64,000 nucleotides of DNA from Anaerotruncus colihominis (lineage in GTDB: Bacteria; Bacillota; Clostridia; Oscillospirales; Ruminococcaceae): contig CP102255.1 in the NCBI GenBank assembly GCA_025146135.1, forward strand, positions 2,542,001 through 2,606,000, written 5' to 3'. Below are positions 23,492 through 32,946 of the stretch, piece by piece. The position numbers and the translations under genes are program-made. The notes beneath the pieces are model-generated. The model was not told where the DNA came from and did not search any database. It saw only the letters and a list, made by a program, of their open reading frames with translations. Numbering within the stretch: position 1 is the stretch's first letter; the number at the start of each line of letters is the position of its first letter.

Positions 23492-25477
23492 TCACGAAAT
23501 GTCCGCCATCTCGAGATAGCGGCTTCCGTTTTCGGCGATAAACTCCTTGCGCCCGGCCAGGTTGTCGCCGAGCAGCAGATCGAACATGTCGGACGTCTCC
23601 TGCGCCTGCGACGGCGTGACACGGATCAGACGGCGCGTCTCTGGGTTCATCGTCGTCAGCCACATCATATCCGGCTCGTTTTCGCCAAGTCCCTTTGAAC
23701 GCTGGATTGTATATTTGGCGTCGCCGATCTGGGCGAGCGCGTGCGCTTTTTCCTGCTCGGTATAGGCAAAATACGTCTTGTCCTTCGTTGTGATCTCATA
23801 CAGCGGCGATTCCGCGATATAGACGCGCCCGCGCTCAATGAGCGTCGGCGCCAGGCGGAACAGCATCGTCAAAATCAGCGTGCGGATCTGGAATCCATCA
23901 ACGTCCGCATCTGTACAGATGACAATTTTGTTCCACCGCAGCCCATCCAGATCAAACGAGGAAAATTCCTTGTTTGATTTTGTCGTGACCTCGACGCCGC
24001 AGCCGAGCACCTTGAAAATATCGACGATGATATCGTTTTTAAATATCTTATCGTATTCCGCTTTCAGACAGTTGAGAATTTTCCCGCGCACCGGGATGAT
24101 CGCCTGGAATTCGCTGTCGCGCCCGAGCTTGCAGGAGCCGAGCGCGCTGTCGCCCTCCACAATATAGATCTCACGGCGCGATACGTCTTTTGTGCGGCAG
24201 TCCACAAACTTCTGCACACGGTTGGACATGTCGACCGTTCCGGCCAGCTTCTTTTTCAGGTTGAGCCGCGTGCGCTCCGCATTTTCACGGCTGCGCTTGT
24301 TGATGAGCACCTGCTCGGCGATGCGGGCCGCCTCGTCCGGATTTTCGAGGAAATAAACCTCCATCTGATGGCGCAGGAAATCGTTCATCGCCTCATAGAT
24401 GAATTTGTTTGTGATCGCCTTTTTCGTCTGGTTCTCATACGAGGTCTGCGTTGAAAAGCTCGACGAGACGAGCACCAGGCAATCCTCAACGTCGGCGAAG
24501 GTGATCTTGCTCTCGCCCTTCTGGTACTTGCCAGCGTTTTTAATATAGCCGTCGATCATATAAACAAACGCGAGCTTGACGGCGCGCTCCGGCGAACCGC
24601 CGTATTCCAGCCAGCTTGAATTGTGATAATATTCGCACCGCTTGACCCGGTTGGAAAAGCAGAACGCAACCGACAGCCGCACCTTATATTCCGGCTTGTC
24701 CTCGCGGTCACGCCCGCGCCGCTCGGCCTTCCAGAATTGGACCGGTGTAAGAGGCTCCTCCCCGGCAAGCTCCGTCACATAGTCGACGATGCCGTTTTCA
24801 TACTGGAATGTCGTCTCCTCAAAGCCCGAAGCCGTCTCGTTTTTCAGGATAAACGTTACACCGTCGTTGACGACCGCCTGGCGCTTGATCGTGTCCATAT
24901 AAAATTCAAGCGGGATATCGATCTCGGTAAATACCTGCAAATCGGGCTTCCACCGGATTTTTGATCCAGTCTGTTTGCGGCGCGTCTCCTCCTTATGCAG
25001 CCCTCCCACATTTTCACCGTGTTCAAAATGGAGCGTGTACTTCATGCCGTCGCGGTAAATTTCCACGTCCATATATTCGGACGCGTATTGTGTCGCGCAA
25101 AGGCCCAGACCGTTTAGCCCAAGCGAGTATTCGTAGCTTTCGCCCTCATTCGTCTGGTATTTGCCGCCGGCGTACAGCTCGCAGAATACCAGCTCCCAAT
25201 TGTACCGGCCCTCGCGCTGGTTAAAATCGACCGGAATTCCGCGGCCAAAGTCCTCGATCTCAATGGACTGGTCGCGGTAACGCGTGATCAGGATTTTATT
25301 TCCATGACCCTCGCGCGCTTCGTCGATGGAATTTGAGAGGATTTCAAACATCGCGTGCTGGCATCCCTCAAGCCCGTCCGAGCCAAAGATAACGCCCGGA
25401 CGCTTACGCACACGGTCAGCGCCCTTGAGCGATGAAATACTGTCGTTTCCATAATCCGTAGTCCTTTTTTTTGGCAT
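23492..25477 (-). CDS. parE: Type IIA DNA topoisomerase, subunit B (ParE/GyrB-like)
   Basis: The ATPase subunit (661 residues). The GHKL domain includes EILSNSIDEAREG, IEIEDFGRGIPVD and a glycine lid SLGLNGLGLCATQYAS. The transducer region follows. The TOPRIM domain reads YIVEGDSALGSCK and CTDADVDGFQIRTL, where most GyrB/ParE proteins have EGDSAGGSAK and TDADVDGAHIRTL. The acidic catalytic residues are intact, but the surroundings are divergent, as in its partner. The start follows GGAGG. The two genes form an operon and probably make an A2B2 decatenase. Confidence 0.9.
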   Translation of the reverse strand: MPKKRTTDYGNDSISSLKGADRVRKRPGVIFGSDGLEGCQHAMFEILSNSIDEAREGHGNKILITRYRDQSIEIEDFGRGIPVDFNQREGRYNWELVFCELYAGGKYQTNEGESYEYSLGLNGLGLCATQYASEYMDVEIYRDGMKYTLHFEHGENVGGLHKEETRRKQTGSKIRWKPDLQVFTEIDIPLEFYMDTIKRQAVVNDGVTFILKNETASGFEETTFQYENGIVDYVTELAGEEPLTPVQFWKAERRGRDREDKPEYKVRLSVAFCFSNRVKRCEYYHNSSWLEYGGSPERAVKLAFVYMIDGYIKNAGKYQKGESKITFADVEDCLVLVSSSFSTQTSYENQTKKAITNKFIYEAMNDFLRHQMEVYFLENPDEAARIAEQVLINKRSRENAERTRLNLKKKLAGTVDMSNRVQKFVDCRTKDVSRREIYIVEGDSALGSCKLGRDSEFQAIIPVRGKILNCLKAEYDKIFKNDIIVDIFKVLGCGVEVTTKSNKEFSSFDLDGLRWNKIVICTDADVDGFQIRTLILTMLFRLAPTLIERGRVYIAESPLYEITTKDKTYFAYTEQEKAHALAQIGDAKYTIQRSKGLGENEPDMMWLTTMNPETRRLIRVTPSQAQETSDMFDLLLGDNLAGRKEFIAENGSRYLEMADIS

Positions 25478-25604
25478 CTGTCTGCCTCCGTCACTGCCAT
25501 AGTCTGCGGACGCATCGCGTCAAACATCGCCCCCGCGCCCGTTCTCCGGACGCGGGGGTTTTCTATCAATCATTCACCAGTTTAACCGTTTTATACACAG
25601 TTTG

Positions 25605-26141
25605 TCAAGCGCCCTGCGTTTTTTCCTCCCGCGTGCAGCTCTGACGGATACGCCCCATGTAATATTCATCGACATAAGCGCCGTCGCGGATCGCACCCAT
25701 TCGCTTGGTACCTTCGACCTCAAAACCGGCCGACTGATACAGTGCAATGGCGCGCGCATTGTCTGTAAAGACGGTCAGCTCCACACGCAAGAGCATCAGC
25801 CAGTTGTCGGCAATGTCGAGCGCCGCGTCAAGCAGCGCCCGGCCAATGCCGCGGCCCTGGAAGTCGGGATGCACCATCAGCCCGATTCCGCCACAGTGGC
25901 GCATACGTCCGCTTTCCACGTGCAGGTTGACTGAACCGATCACCTGCTCCGTACCGTCCTCAAGCACGGCGGCCGCGACAAAATAGTGATCGTCACTCCC
26001 CAGCGACGTCAGAAAACGCTCCGCTTGCTCGTCACGGTTCGAGGGCATCCCAAGCACATCTTCCATTGTCCCGCGCATCGAGCGGATGGCGTTGATGCCC
26101 GGCGCGTCCTGCGGACGCACCGGACGGATCGAATAAAGCAT
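25605..26141 (-). CDS. GNAT family N-acetyltransferase
   Basis: A 178-residue acetyltransferase. The acetyl-CoA loop is HPDFQGRGIGRALLDAALDIA, matching Q/RxxGxG/A, and the C-terminal LYQSAGFEVEGTKR is typical of the RimI/YhhY-like group. The start at 26141 (ATG) has GAGGG 5 nt upstream; an in-frame GTG lies 12 nt further up, overlapping the ppk stop. It follows ppk with an 8-bp gap and is probably cotranscribed. Substrate unknown. Confidence 0.85.
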   Translation of the reverse strand: MLYSIRPVRPQDAPGINAIRSMRGTMEDVLGMPSNRDEQAERFLTSLGSDDHYFVAAAVLEDGTEQVIGSVNLHVESGRMRHCGGIGLMVHPDFQGRGIGRALLDAALDIADNWLMLLRVELTVFTDNARAIALYQSAGFEVEGTKRMGAIRDGAYVDEYYMGRIRQSCTREEKTQGA

Positions 26142-26149
26142 CTGATCCC

Positions 26150-28324
26150 TCACTTTCCAAACAGGCCGCGCAGCCGCTCGATCAGCGTGGGCTGGCGCTT
26201 TTTCTGCCCGTCCGCCGTCCGCGGACGCGGCGTTACCGGCTGCGCCGCGCGGCGCGCGGCTGCATTTTCGGCGCGCATGTACGCGGCCTTATACAGATCG
26301 ATCTGGCTGTCCGTGGGCGGCTTTTGATTCTTAACAGGCGTGTATTCACCGTTTTCCAACAGACGGCGCCCCTTGACATTGTCGGAAAATTCCAGGTCAA
26401 CAAGCCGCAGGATGCGCGCCCGGATCGCCTCGTCGTAGATCGGAGCGGCCACCTCGACGCGCCGTTCCATGTTGCGCGTCATAAAGTCGGCCGAGGAAAT
26501 ATACATCCGGCACCGCTCCGGCGTGCCGAACACATAGACGCGCGAATGCTCCAGAAAACGGCCGACAATGCTCACGACCTCGATGTTGTCCGTATAACCG
26601 GGTACGCCGACGCGCAGACAGCAGATGCCGCGGATGACCATACGGATCTTGACGCCGGCCATCGACGCTTCGATCAGCTTGTCGATCAGATCCTTGTCCG
26701 TCAGCGAATTGATCTTGATGGTAATCGCAGCCGGCTCGCCCTCATTGGCAAAGCGGATTTCACGGTCGATATAACGCAGCATCGCCGGCTTCATTGTAAC
26801 CGGGGCGGCAATCAAATGCTTTGTGCCGTCGGCGGGATTATCCGTCAAAATCCCCATAAAGATACGCAGGCCGTCCTCGCCGAATTCACGGTTGGCTGTC
26901 ATCAGGCTCAAGTCCGTATACTGGCGCGCGGTGCTCTCATTGTAGTTACCCGTACCCACCTGCGTGATAAAGCTCGTCTTGTCGCCGACGCGCCGCGTAA
27001 TGACCAGCAGCTTGGAATGTACCTTGTACTGACCAAGGCCATAGACGACGTTGACGCCGGCCTCCTCAAGCCGCTTGGACCAGATAATATTGTTTTCCTC
27101 ATCGAAGCGTGCGCGCAGCTCGACGACGACATGGACCTCCTTGCCGTTTTCCGCGGCTTTGATCAGCGCGGCCACGATCTGGCTTTCGCGCGCGACGCGG
27201 TACAGCGTCATCTTGATCGACAGGACCGCCGGGTCGTCGGCCGCCTCGAGCAGCAGCGCGATGAACGGCTTCATGCTTTCAAACGGATACGACAGTATAA
27301 TATCGTGGTCCTCAATCTGCGGAATCAGCGGCTTGCCGGGCTGCACCATCTCGCTGTCCTGCGGGATCAGCGAAGGATAGAAAAACTGCTTCAGCCCGCG
27401 CCGTTCCATCTTGCTGCACAACGCAAAGCCGAACGACATATCGAGCGGCGTCACGTTAAAAAATACGCGGTCGCGTGAAAGCTCCAGCTTGCGGCAAAGC
27501 TGTTCGATTACCGCGTCGTTGGCGCCGCCTTGAAACTCCAGGCGAACCGGCATCAGCTTGCGGCGGCTCTTGACCATCTCCTCCATGACGCTGCGGTAAT
27601 CCATATCATGGTCGTAAAGCGCCTCGTCGACATTGATATCCGCGTTTCGCGTCACCCGGAAAATCGTCTTGGCCACAACGACATATCCTGGAAAAATGTG
27701 TTCGCAGTATTTGAGCACCAACTCCTCCAGCAGCACGAATTTATTGATGTCAAACGGCAGGTATACAATGCGGTCGAACCCGGAAACCGGGATGATCGCC
27801 AGCTTGACAAACTCGCCCTTTGTCTGGAGCTGCGTGCAGATATACGTCTCCTTATTTTTCAAAAACGGGAACGGATGGTGCTTATCGATGATCTGAGGCG
27901 AGAGCATCGGCATGACCTCTGTGCGAAAGTACTCCTCCAGAAAAGCCGTTTGCTCGTCATCGAGCGCGTCAATATCGAGATGCCGGATACCTTCGCGCGC
28001 CATATCCGTGGCCAGCCGCCGGTATGTCTCATCCTTGCGTGCGATTAGTGCGCGCGTCTGTGTAAAGATTGCTTCCAACTGCTCTGCGGGACTCATGCCG
28101 CTTTTATTATCGGCTGTATCCGGCTCGATCATCGACGCGTCCGTCAGGGTACCGACGCGGATCATGAAAAATTCATCAAGATTGCTGCCAAAAATCGATA
28201 TGAATTTCAATCGTTCCAGCAGCGGGATCGACGCCTCATCGGCCTGCTCAAGCACACGCTGGTTAAATTTGAGCCAGCTCAGTTCCCGGTTGTGATATAA
28301 GATCGGCCTGTTCTGTTCGTTCAT
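26150..28324 (-). CDS. ppk: Polyphosphate kinase 1
   Basis: Makes long-chain polyphosphate from ATP reversibly. The 724-residue protein shows the four-domain PPK1 layout. The N-terminal YHNRELSWLKFNQRVLEQA and FISIFGSNLDEFFMIRVG are family signatures. The autophosphorylated histidine is in YKVHSKLLVI (HxK motif of the PLD-like domain). TQVGTGNYNESTARQYTDLSLMT and the second PLD-like FGTPERCRMYISSADFMTRN follow. The last 60 residues are a basic, Ala/Arg-rich tail not needed for the fold. The ATG has AAGGGGA upstream. No exopolyphosphatase gene is next to it. Confidence 0.96.
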   Translation of the reverse strand: MNEQNRPILYHNRELSWLKFNQRVLEQADEASIPLLERLKFISIFGSNLDEFFMIRVGTLTDASMIEPDTADNKSGMSPAEQLEAIFTQTRALIARKDETYRRLATDMAREGIRHLDIDALDDEQTAFLEEYFRTEVMPMLSPQIIDKHHPFPFLKNKETYICTQLQTKGEFVKLAIIPVSGFDRIVYLPFDINKFVLLEELVLKYCEHIFPGYVVVAKTIFRVTRNADINVDEALYDHDMDYRSVMEEMVKSRRKLMPVRLEFQGGANDAVIEQLCRKLELSRDRVFFNVTPLDMSFGFALCSKMERRGLKQFFYPSLIPQDSEMVQPGKPLIPQIEDHDIILSYPFESMKPFIALLLEAADDPAVLSIKMTLYRVARESQIVAALIKAAENGKEVHVVVELRARFDEENNIIWSKRLEEAGVNVVYGLGQYKVHSKLLVITRRVGDKTSFITQVGTGNYNESTARQYTDLSLMTANREFGEDGLRIFMGILTDNPADGTKHLIAAPVTMKPAMLRYIDREIRFANEGEPAAITIKINSLTDKDLIDKLIEASMAGVKIRMVIRGICCLRVGVPGYTDNIEVVSIVGRFLEHSRVYVFGTPERCRMYISSADFMTRNMERRVEVAAPIYDEAIRARILRLVDLEFSDNVKGRRLLENGEYTPVKNQKPPTDSQIDLYKAAYMRAENAAARRAAQPVTPRPRTADGQKKRQPTLIERLRGLFGK

Positions 28325-28376
28325 CTGTCCATTCCCCTTCCGTGCCCGCGCCGCGGGACGTTTACATGGATTTTAC

Positions 28377-28418
28377 AAAAAGAGAGAGCATCACCGTTTC
28401 TGGCAATACTCTCTTTTG
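28377..28418 (-). terminator. Possible terminator after ftsZ
   Basis: AAAAAGAGAG and CTCTCTTTT can pair across a loop of about 22 nt just past the ftsZ stop codon, with a T run on the minus strand. The stem is short and AT/GA-rich, so efficiency is doubtful. Confidence 0.4.
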
Positions 28419-28421
28419 CGA

Positions 28422-29552
28422 TCAGTTTTTCTTGTTGTTGAATATTGACAGAATGTCGAAGAAATTATCATCGTCATCGCTGCCGGTTTCCGGCTCCGGC
28501 TGTGTCTGTGCGGCGGGAGCCGCACCTTTTTGCCCCGTTGCGGCCGAGCGTCCGCCAAAATTATAATTGGGAAGGATAAAGTTTTTATCGTTGTCAAAGC
28601 CGGTTGCGATTACTGTAATGCGCATTTCGTCCTGAAGCGTCTCGTCGAACGTAGCGCCCCAGATCAGGTTGACATCAGGGTGCGCCGCGTCATGGATCAT
28701 CGACGAAGCAATGTCGATATCATCCAGATCGATATCAGGCGACGCCGTGATATTGACAATCACGCCCTTCGCACCGTTGATAGAGGTTTCCAGAAGCGGC
28801 GAAGAAATCGCCTTTTCAGCGGCGGCCCGCGCCTTATCCTTGCCGGATGCGCTGCCGACGCCCATATGCGCATAGCCGGCGTCCTTCATAATCGCAGTGA
28901 CGTCGGCGAAGTCAAGGTTGACAACACCGGGGATGTTCACAAGATCCGAGATGCTCTGTACACCCTGCTTGAGCACGTCGTCCGCTGCGGAAAAAGCGTT
29001 TTGAAGCGTAATTTTTTCCTCGGAAATCAGCTTGAGGCGCTCGTTCGGAATGACGAGCAGCGCGTCCACATGCTCACGCAGCGCGGTGACGCCCATCTCT
29101 GCCTGATCCATGCGGCGCTTGCCTTCAAACAAAAACGGTTTGGTAACAATGCCGACGGTGAGTATCCCCATTTCGTGCGCGACCTCCGCAACGACCGGCG
29201 CGCCGCCTGTGCCTGTACCGCCGCCCATTCCGGCTGTAATAAAGACCATATCCGTGCCCTTGAGGGCCGCAGCGATCTCGTCCCTGCTTTCTTCGGCGGC
29301 GCGCTGACCTTTTTCGGGATTCCCGCCTGCGCCCTTGCCGCGCGTGAGCTTGTCCCCGATGTGAAGCTTATATGTAGCCTGCGAGCGGATCAGCGCCTGA
29401 TTATCGGTATTAATGGAAATAAATTCCACGCTCCGCATACCGGACTGCACCATCCGATTGATGGCGTTTCCGCCGCCTCCGCCGACGCCGACCACCTTGA
29501 TCGATACGACATTCTCCGCATCGTCGTTCGCCATGTCGAAGTTCATTAACAT
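28422..29552 (-). CDS. ftsZ: Cell division protein FtsZ
   Basis: The tubulin-like GTPase that forms the division ring. The 376-residue protein has the N-terminal [15 protein letters not shown], the GTP-binding signature [13 protein letters not shown], the T7 loop with NLDFADV, and a variable linker rich in Ala/Gln/Pro. The C-terminal [17 protein letters not shown] contains the hydrophobic/acidic peptide that binds membrane tethers. ftsA, the usual tether gene just upstream, is absent; a SepF-type tether encoded elsewhere would be expected. The ATG follows GGGGGA. Last gene of the dcw cluster. Confidence 0.98.
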   Translation of the reverse strand: MLMNFDMANDDAENVVSIKVVGVGGGGGNAINRMVQSGMRSVEFISINTDNQALIRSQATYKLHIGDKLTRGKGAGGNPEKGQRAAEESRDEIAAALKGTDMVFITAGMGGGTGTGGAPVVAEVAHEMGILTVGIVTKPFLFEGKRRMDQAEMGVTALREHVDALLVIPNERLKLISEEKITLQNAFSAADDVLKQGVQSISDLVNIPGVVNLDFADVTAIMKDAGYAHMGVGSASGKDKARAAAEKAISSPLLETSINGAKGVIVNITASPDIDLDDIDIASSMIHDAAHPDVNLIWGATFDETLQDEMRITVIATGFDNDKNFILPNYNFGGRSAATGQKGAAPAAQTQPEPETGSDDDDNFFDILSIFNNKKN

Positions 29553-29767
29553 CGCTGTTCCCCCATTGTAATACTATCCGGCGGGTGCTGTCCCTCATCA
29601 AACGGGCCTATACCGCACATGTACTATTAAATATTATTTTACCAGATTCACCGGAGCAAATCAATAGCAATCCACCCCAGGAAGGCAAAATGTAATATTT
29701 CCCTGATTGTTTTCACCAAACGTCTCCGGCCCTATGCCAGCTCTGTGCAAATCTTTTCACAAAAAGC

Positions 29768-30916
29768 TTACTCCTCGCTTTTCGATGCAAAAGACGACGA
29801 ATCTGCCGGCTCCTCCACGGCGGAAGGGGCTGTCCCCGGAATCACTGCAAGAAAATCATCAACAGCCGATGAAGCCTGGCTTTGTTCATCCGCACCAGAA
29901 GAAGCGTTTTCCATCTGCAAGGAGGCGGGCGCCGTTCCTGGCACGACAGCCAAGCTCGGATCAACCGGCTCGGACGAAGCGGATTCAGCGCCGCTGTCCG
30001 GTTCCTCCTGCTGTGCGGCAACAGCCGCGCGGCGTTTCTCAAGCTCTGCCGTGATATCGCCCGGCAGCGCGTAAACGGTCTTCTTGGTCGGAGCGAGCGA
30101 CACGTCAAGCGTTCCAGTAAAGGAGCTTTCAAGCTCCGATTCGAGCACATTTTTGGCAAAGCGCAGCTTATATGGCAGCTCCGCCTCTGTCCCAAGCTCC
30201 AAAATCACACGGTTGTCATAGACAAGCAGCATATTAAGCCTGTCCGTAAAATCAACAAACGTGATCTTATCAAACTCCGTCTGGGCAATCGCGTCACTGA
30301 GCAGGGACAGCATCTTGAAGGCTTCCTCCTCGAGCGCCGCCTGCTTCTGTTCATCCTTCGAATATCCCTGGCCGAGTACGCGCCCAACCTGCGGCTGGTA
30401 AAGGTACATACCTGAAATAATCATGACGCCGTCGGGTACAGCCTGCGCGCCGATTTCCAGCACACGGCCGTCGCGGCCGATAACGACATAACCGCCCGCC
30501 GTTTCCACTGCACCCAGCGGCTTGGCTTGAGTGATTTCAACGACCAGCTTGGCCGGCAGAATACGGCGCAGCTTTACGGACTGTACATATGGGAATTGTT
30601 CGGTCAAACGCTTTTCCACCCCGCGCGCGCTGACGCGAAACAGGTTGTCCCCAACCTGTACGCCCGACGCGTCAAGCAGCTCGCCTGCAGCATACCGTGT
30701 CGAACCCGTGACCTCGATCGTCTCGATGCGAAACAACACCGTCAGGGATAAAAGCATCATGATTGCCGCTGCTGCCAGCAATATCAGTATGTAATGCAGG
30801 GTCCGGCGGCCGGTCCGCCTGCGCCGCCGGCGCGCGTTGACCGCTGCGGCGGCTCTGTTGCGGTCCGGCGAAGCACGCCGGGCCGGGCCGCCAAAGGATA
30901 TGATCTTTTGCTTCAT
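29768..30916 (-). CDS. ftsQ: Cell division protein FtsQ/DivIB with repeated acidic tail
   Basis: A bitopic divisome protein linking FtsL/DivIC and the septal synthase. It has a basic cytoplasmic N-terminus (a run of Arg near 29-38), a single membrane segment (about 41-62), a POTRA domain starting at IETIEVTGSTRY, and a beta domain up to about residue 300. The last 80 residues are Ser/Glu/Ala/Pro-rich and contain two copies of a short motif, LAVVPGTAP and LAVIPGTAP, 36 residues apart. The start at 30916 follows GGAGG; upstream in-frame codons lack a site. It lies 680 bp after murA in the cluster. Confidence 0.9.
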   Translation of the reverse strand: MKQKIISFGGPARRASPDRNRAAAAVNARRRRRRTGRRTLHYILILLAAAAIMMLLSLTVLFRIETIEVTGSTRYAAGELLDASGVQVGDNLFRVSARGVEKRLTEQFPYVQSVKLRRILPAKLVVEITQAKPLGAVETAGGYVVIGRDGRVLEIGAQAVPDGVMIISGMYLYQPQVGRVLGQGYSKDEQKQAALEEEAFKMLSLLSDAIAQTEFDKITFVDFTDRLNMLLVYDNRVILELGTEAELPYKLRFAKNVLESELESSFTGTLDVSLAPTKKTVYALPGDITAELEKRRAAVAAQQEEPDSGAESASSEPVDPSLAVVPGTAPASLQMENASSGADEQSQASSAVDDFLAVIPGTAPSAVEEPADSSSFASKSEE

Positions 30917-31596
30917 TGCGCGTCCTCCAAGATCTGGCTCCCGCGCACCGCTGAATATGTGCCGCCAGGGGCTGTCGACAAGCAAGGAACCGCCAAAATC
31001 GGTCGTCTTTCAGCGGATTAAGGGCTGCTTAAAGTCAAAAACACTGTTCTTTTTTTGCATTCAGCGATGCCCGCTGTATGAATAAGCATCAAAAGGAATC
31101 CATATCGATTCCTGTGTTTTCTGTCCTTTGTGCCCCTGCTGTTTATGAAAACCCGGAAGCTTCTCTCCAACAGTTCCTGAACAAAAAGTCCGAACAAGCC
31201 GCTGCGGCCCGGCAGTTAATTTGTCAAAGGCGCTGGAAGCAAGCGGCTTGGTCTTTCAAAATGCGGCTTTGTCAACAGACCCGCCAGATGACAGTATACC
31301 GCCAAACAGTTGCGATTTCACGGCGATTTTGTCGACCCACCGTTTATATATAGGCCCCTCTCCGCTTTGGCGCAAACAGGATTGTTGGCGGATACCGCAG
31401 CGCGGTATCCGCCCAGTCGCCGCGCCGCTAAAAAAGCGGCGGCCGCGCAGCCGATTCCGTGATCCTTGCTTTCTGGTAAGAAATCATTGGCCATACAGAC
31501 AGCAGCGGACCGCGCCCGCATATCGTCCTGGCTATAAATGTTATAATAACCGCTCTGCGGTTATTATAACACGTCATATACGTTTAGGCAAATAAG
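30917..31596. other. 680-bp non-coding gap between murA and ftsQ
   Basis: I see no supportable gene here; open frames lack ribosome sites and protein-like composition. It contains a perfect 12-bp-stem hairpin GGCGGATACCGC/GCGGTATCCGCC near 31387-31413, a GC-rich inverted repeat around 31427-31448, and one member of the palindromic repeat family (31489-31573). A gap of this size is unusual inside a dcw cluster and probably contains the promoter for ftsQ-ftsZ, which I could not locate with confidence. Confidence 0.6.
31489..31573. repeat. Single member of the 110-bp palindromic repeat family
   Basis: The segment from GGCCATACAG through the perfect palindrome TTATAATAACCGC/GCGGTTATTATAA aligns with parts of the repeats at 55.2 kb (the GGCCAT...CCTGGC hairpin) and 48.1 kb (the AATAACCGC palindrome). 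Only hairpins 2 and 3 of the unit are kept. Confidence 0.7.
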
Positions 31597-32850
31597 TTAT
31601 GCCCCTCTCCGGATTTTGGCGCCGATTTTTTCAAGGTTTTTCTCAAAATGTTCATATCCGCGGTCAATATGCCCAATATCGCTCAATCGTGTCACACCAT
31701 CTGCCGAAAGCGCCGCAATGGCGATCGCCGCGCCGCCGCGCAGGTCGGTGCAGCGCACATCGGCGCTGTGCAGCTTCGATACGCCCTGCACAAGCGCGAC
31801 ACGTCCCTCCACCTTGATATCCGCACCCATGCGCGCAAGCTCCGGGACATGCTTATAGCGGCTTTCAAAGATATTTTCAATAAAAACACTGTTTCCGTCG
31901 GCCAGGCAGGCTGCCGCCATCAGCGGCGACTGCGCATCAGTCGGGAAGCCAGGATAGGGCATCGTGCGCACAGAACGAAGCGGATGCAGACGCTTTGGCG
32001 CGCATAGGTGCACCTTATCGGGCGCGACATGCAGCGCGCAGCCCATCTCCTCAAAGCACGGCAGCACCGCCGCCAGATGCTCGGTGCAGACGTCGGTCAG
32101 TTCCACATCCCCGCCTGTCGCGGCGGCGGCCGAAAGGTAAGTCGCCGCCGCGATGCGGTCCGGAATCACCCGGTGCTCGGCCGCATGCAGCTCTTTGACT
32201 CCGGTAATGTGCAAATCTCCATCCGCTGTGATGCACACGCGCGCGCCGCAGGCATTGAGAAATGCGGCCAGATCGCTGATCTCCGGTTCACGCGCCGCAT
32301 TTTTGATCACAGTTTCCCCCTGGGCCAGTGTGGCGGCGATCATGATATTTTCCGTCGCGCCGACGCTCGGGAACGGCAGGGCGATCCGCGTGCCGCGCAG
32401 ACGGTCGCGGACGGTACACTCCAAATAACCATGATCCTCCTCGATCGTCACCCCAAGCTTTTCAAGAGCGGCCAGATGCAGGTCGATCGGACGCGGTCCC
32501 AATTCACAGCCGCCGGGCATGGAAATACGCGCGCGGCCGCATTTTGCAACAATCGCGCCGAGAAAGACGATTGACGAACGCATACGGCGCATCAACTCAT
32601 CCGGAATACAACAGCAGCAGCCTTTGCCTGCGCCGACATGAATGCTTGTGCCGACGCGCTCTGTCTCGGATCCGAGATGCCGCAGAATGTTACAGGCCGC
32701 ATCGACGTCGGTAAGCCGGGGACAATTATGTATCACACAGTCTCCAGGCAGCAGTGTGGCCGCCAAAATCGGAAGCGCGGAGTTTTTCGCCCCATGTACG
32801 GCGAGACTCCCTTCCAGCCGGCGCTTCCCTTCGATGATAAATTCAGCCAT
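31597..32850 (-). CDS. murA: UDP-N-acetylglucosamine 1-carboxyvinyltransferase
   Basis: First committed step of peptidoglycan synthesis: transfer of enolpyruvate from PEP to UDP-GlcNAc. The 417-residue protein has the inside-out barrel pattern with KNSALPILAATLL near the N-terminus. The catalytic cysteine lies in PGGCELGPRPIDLH, so it is the fosfomycin-sensitive Cys form. A run of four cysteines (GCCCCIP) near residue 82 is unusual. The start at 32850 is preceded by AAAGGG. In most Firmicutes one murA copy lies outside dcw; here it sits between murG and ftsQ. Confidence 0.95.
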   Translation of the reverse strand: MAEFIIEGKRRLEGSLAVHGAKNSALPILAATLLPGDCVIHNCPRLTDVDAACNILRHLGSETERVGTSIHVGAGKGCCCCIPDELMRRMRSSIVFLGAIVAKCGRARISMPGGCELGPRPIDLHLAALEKLGVTIEEDHGYLECTVRDRLRGTRIALPFPSVGATENIMIAATLAQGETVIKNAAREPEISDLAAFLNACGARVCITADGDLHITGVKELHAAEHRVIPDRIAAATYLSAAAATGGDVELTDVCTEHLAAVLPCFEEMGCALHVAPDKVHLCAPKRLHPLRSVRTMPYPGFPTDAQSPLMAAACLADGNSVFIENIFESRYKHVPELARMGADIKVEGRVALVQGVSKLHSADVRCTDLRGGAAIAIAALSADGVTRLSDIGHIDRGYEHFEKNLEKIGAKIRRGA

Positions 32851-32946
32851 CTTCACGCACCCTTTCGCTTTTCGCAAGGGTACGGGAAGCCCTTGCAAAA
32901 CCATCCTATGCCGCTCGGGCACGGGTGGTGATAAAGGGCGGATGTC

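Noticed and set aside
25530-25566. Terminator for the acetyltransferase gene at 25605
   Set aside because: The CCCCGCG/CGCGGGG hairpin here has its short T run only on the plus strand, whereas the gene reads leftward, and no rightward gene ends here.
31078-31353. A possible 91-codon gene between murA and ftsQ
   Set aside because: No ribosome site, no conserved-looking sequence, and it ends inside hairpin DNA; treated as non-coding.
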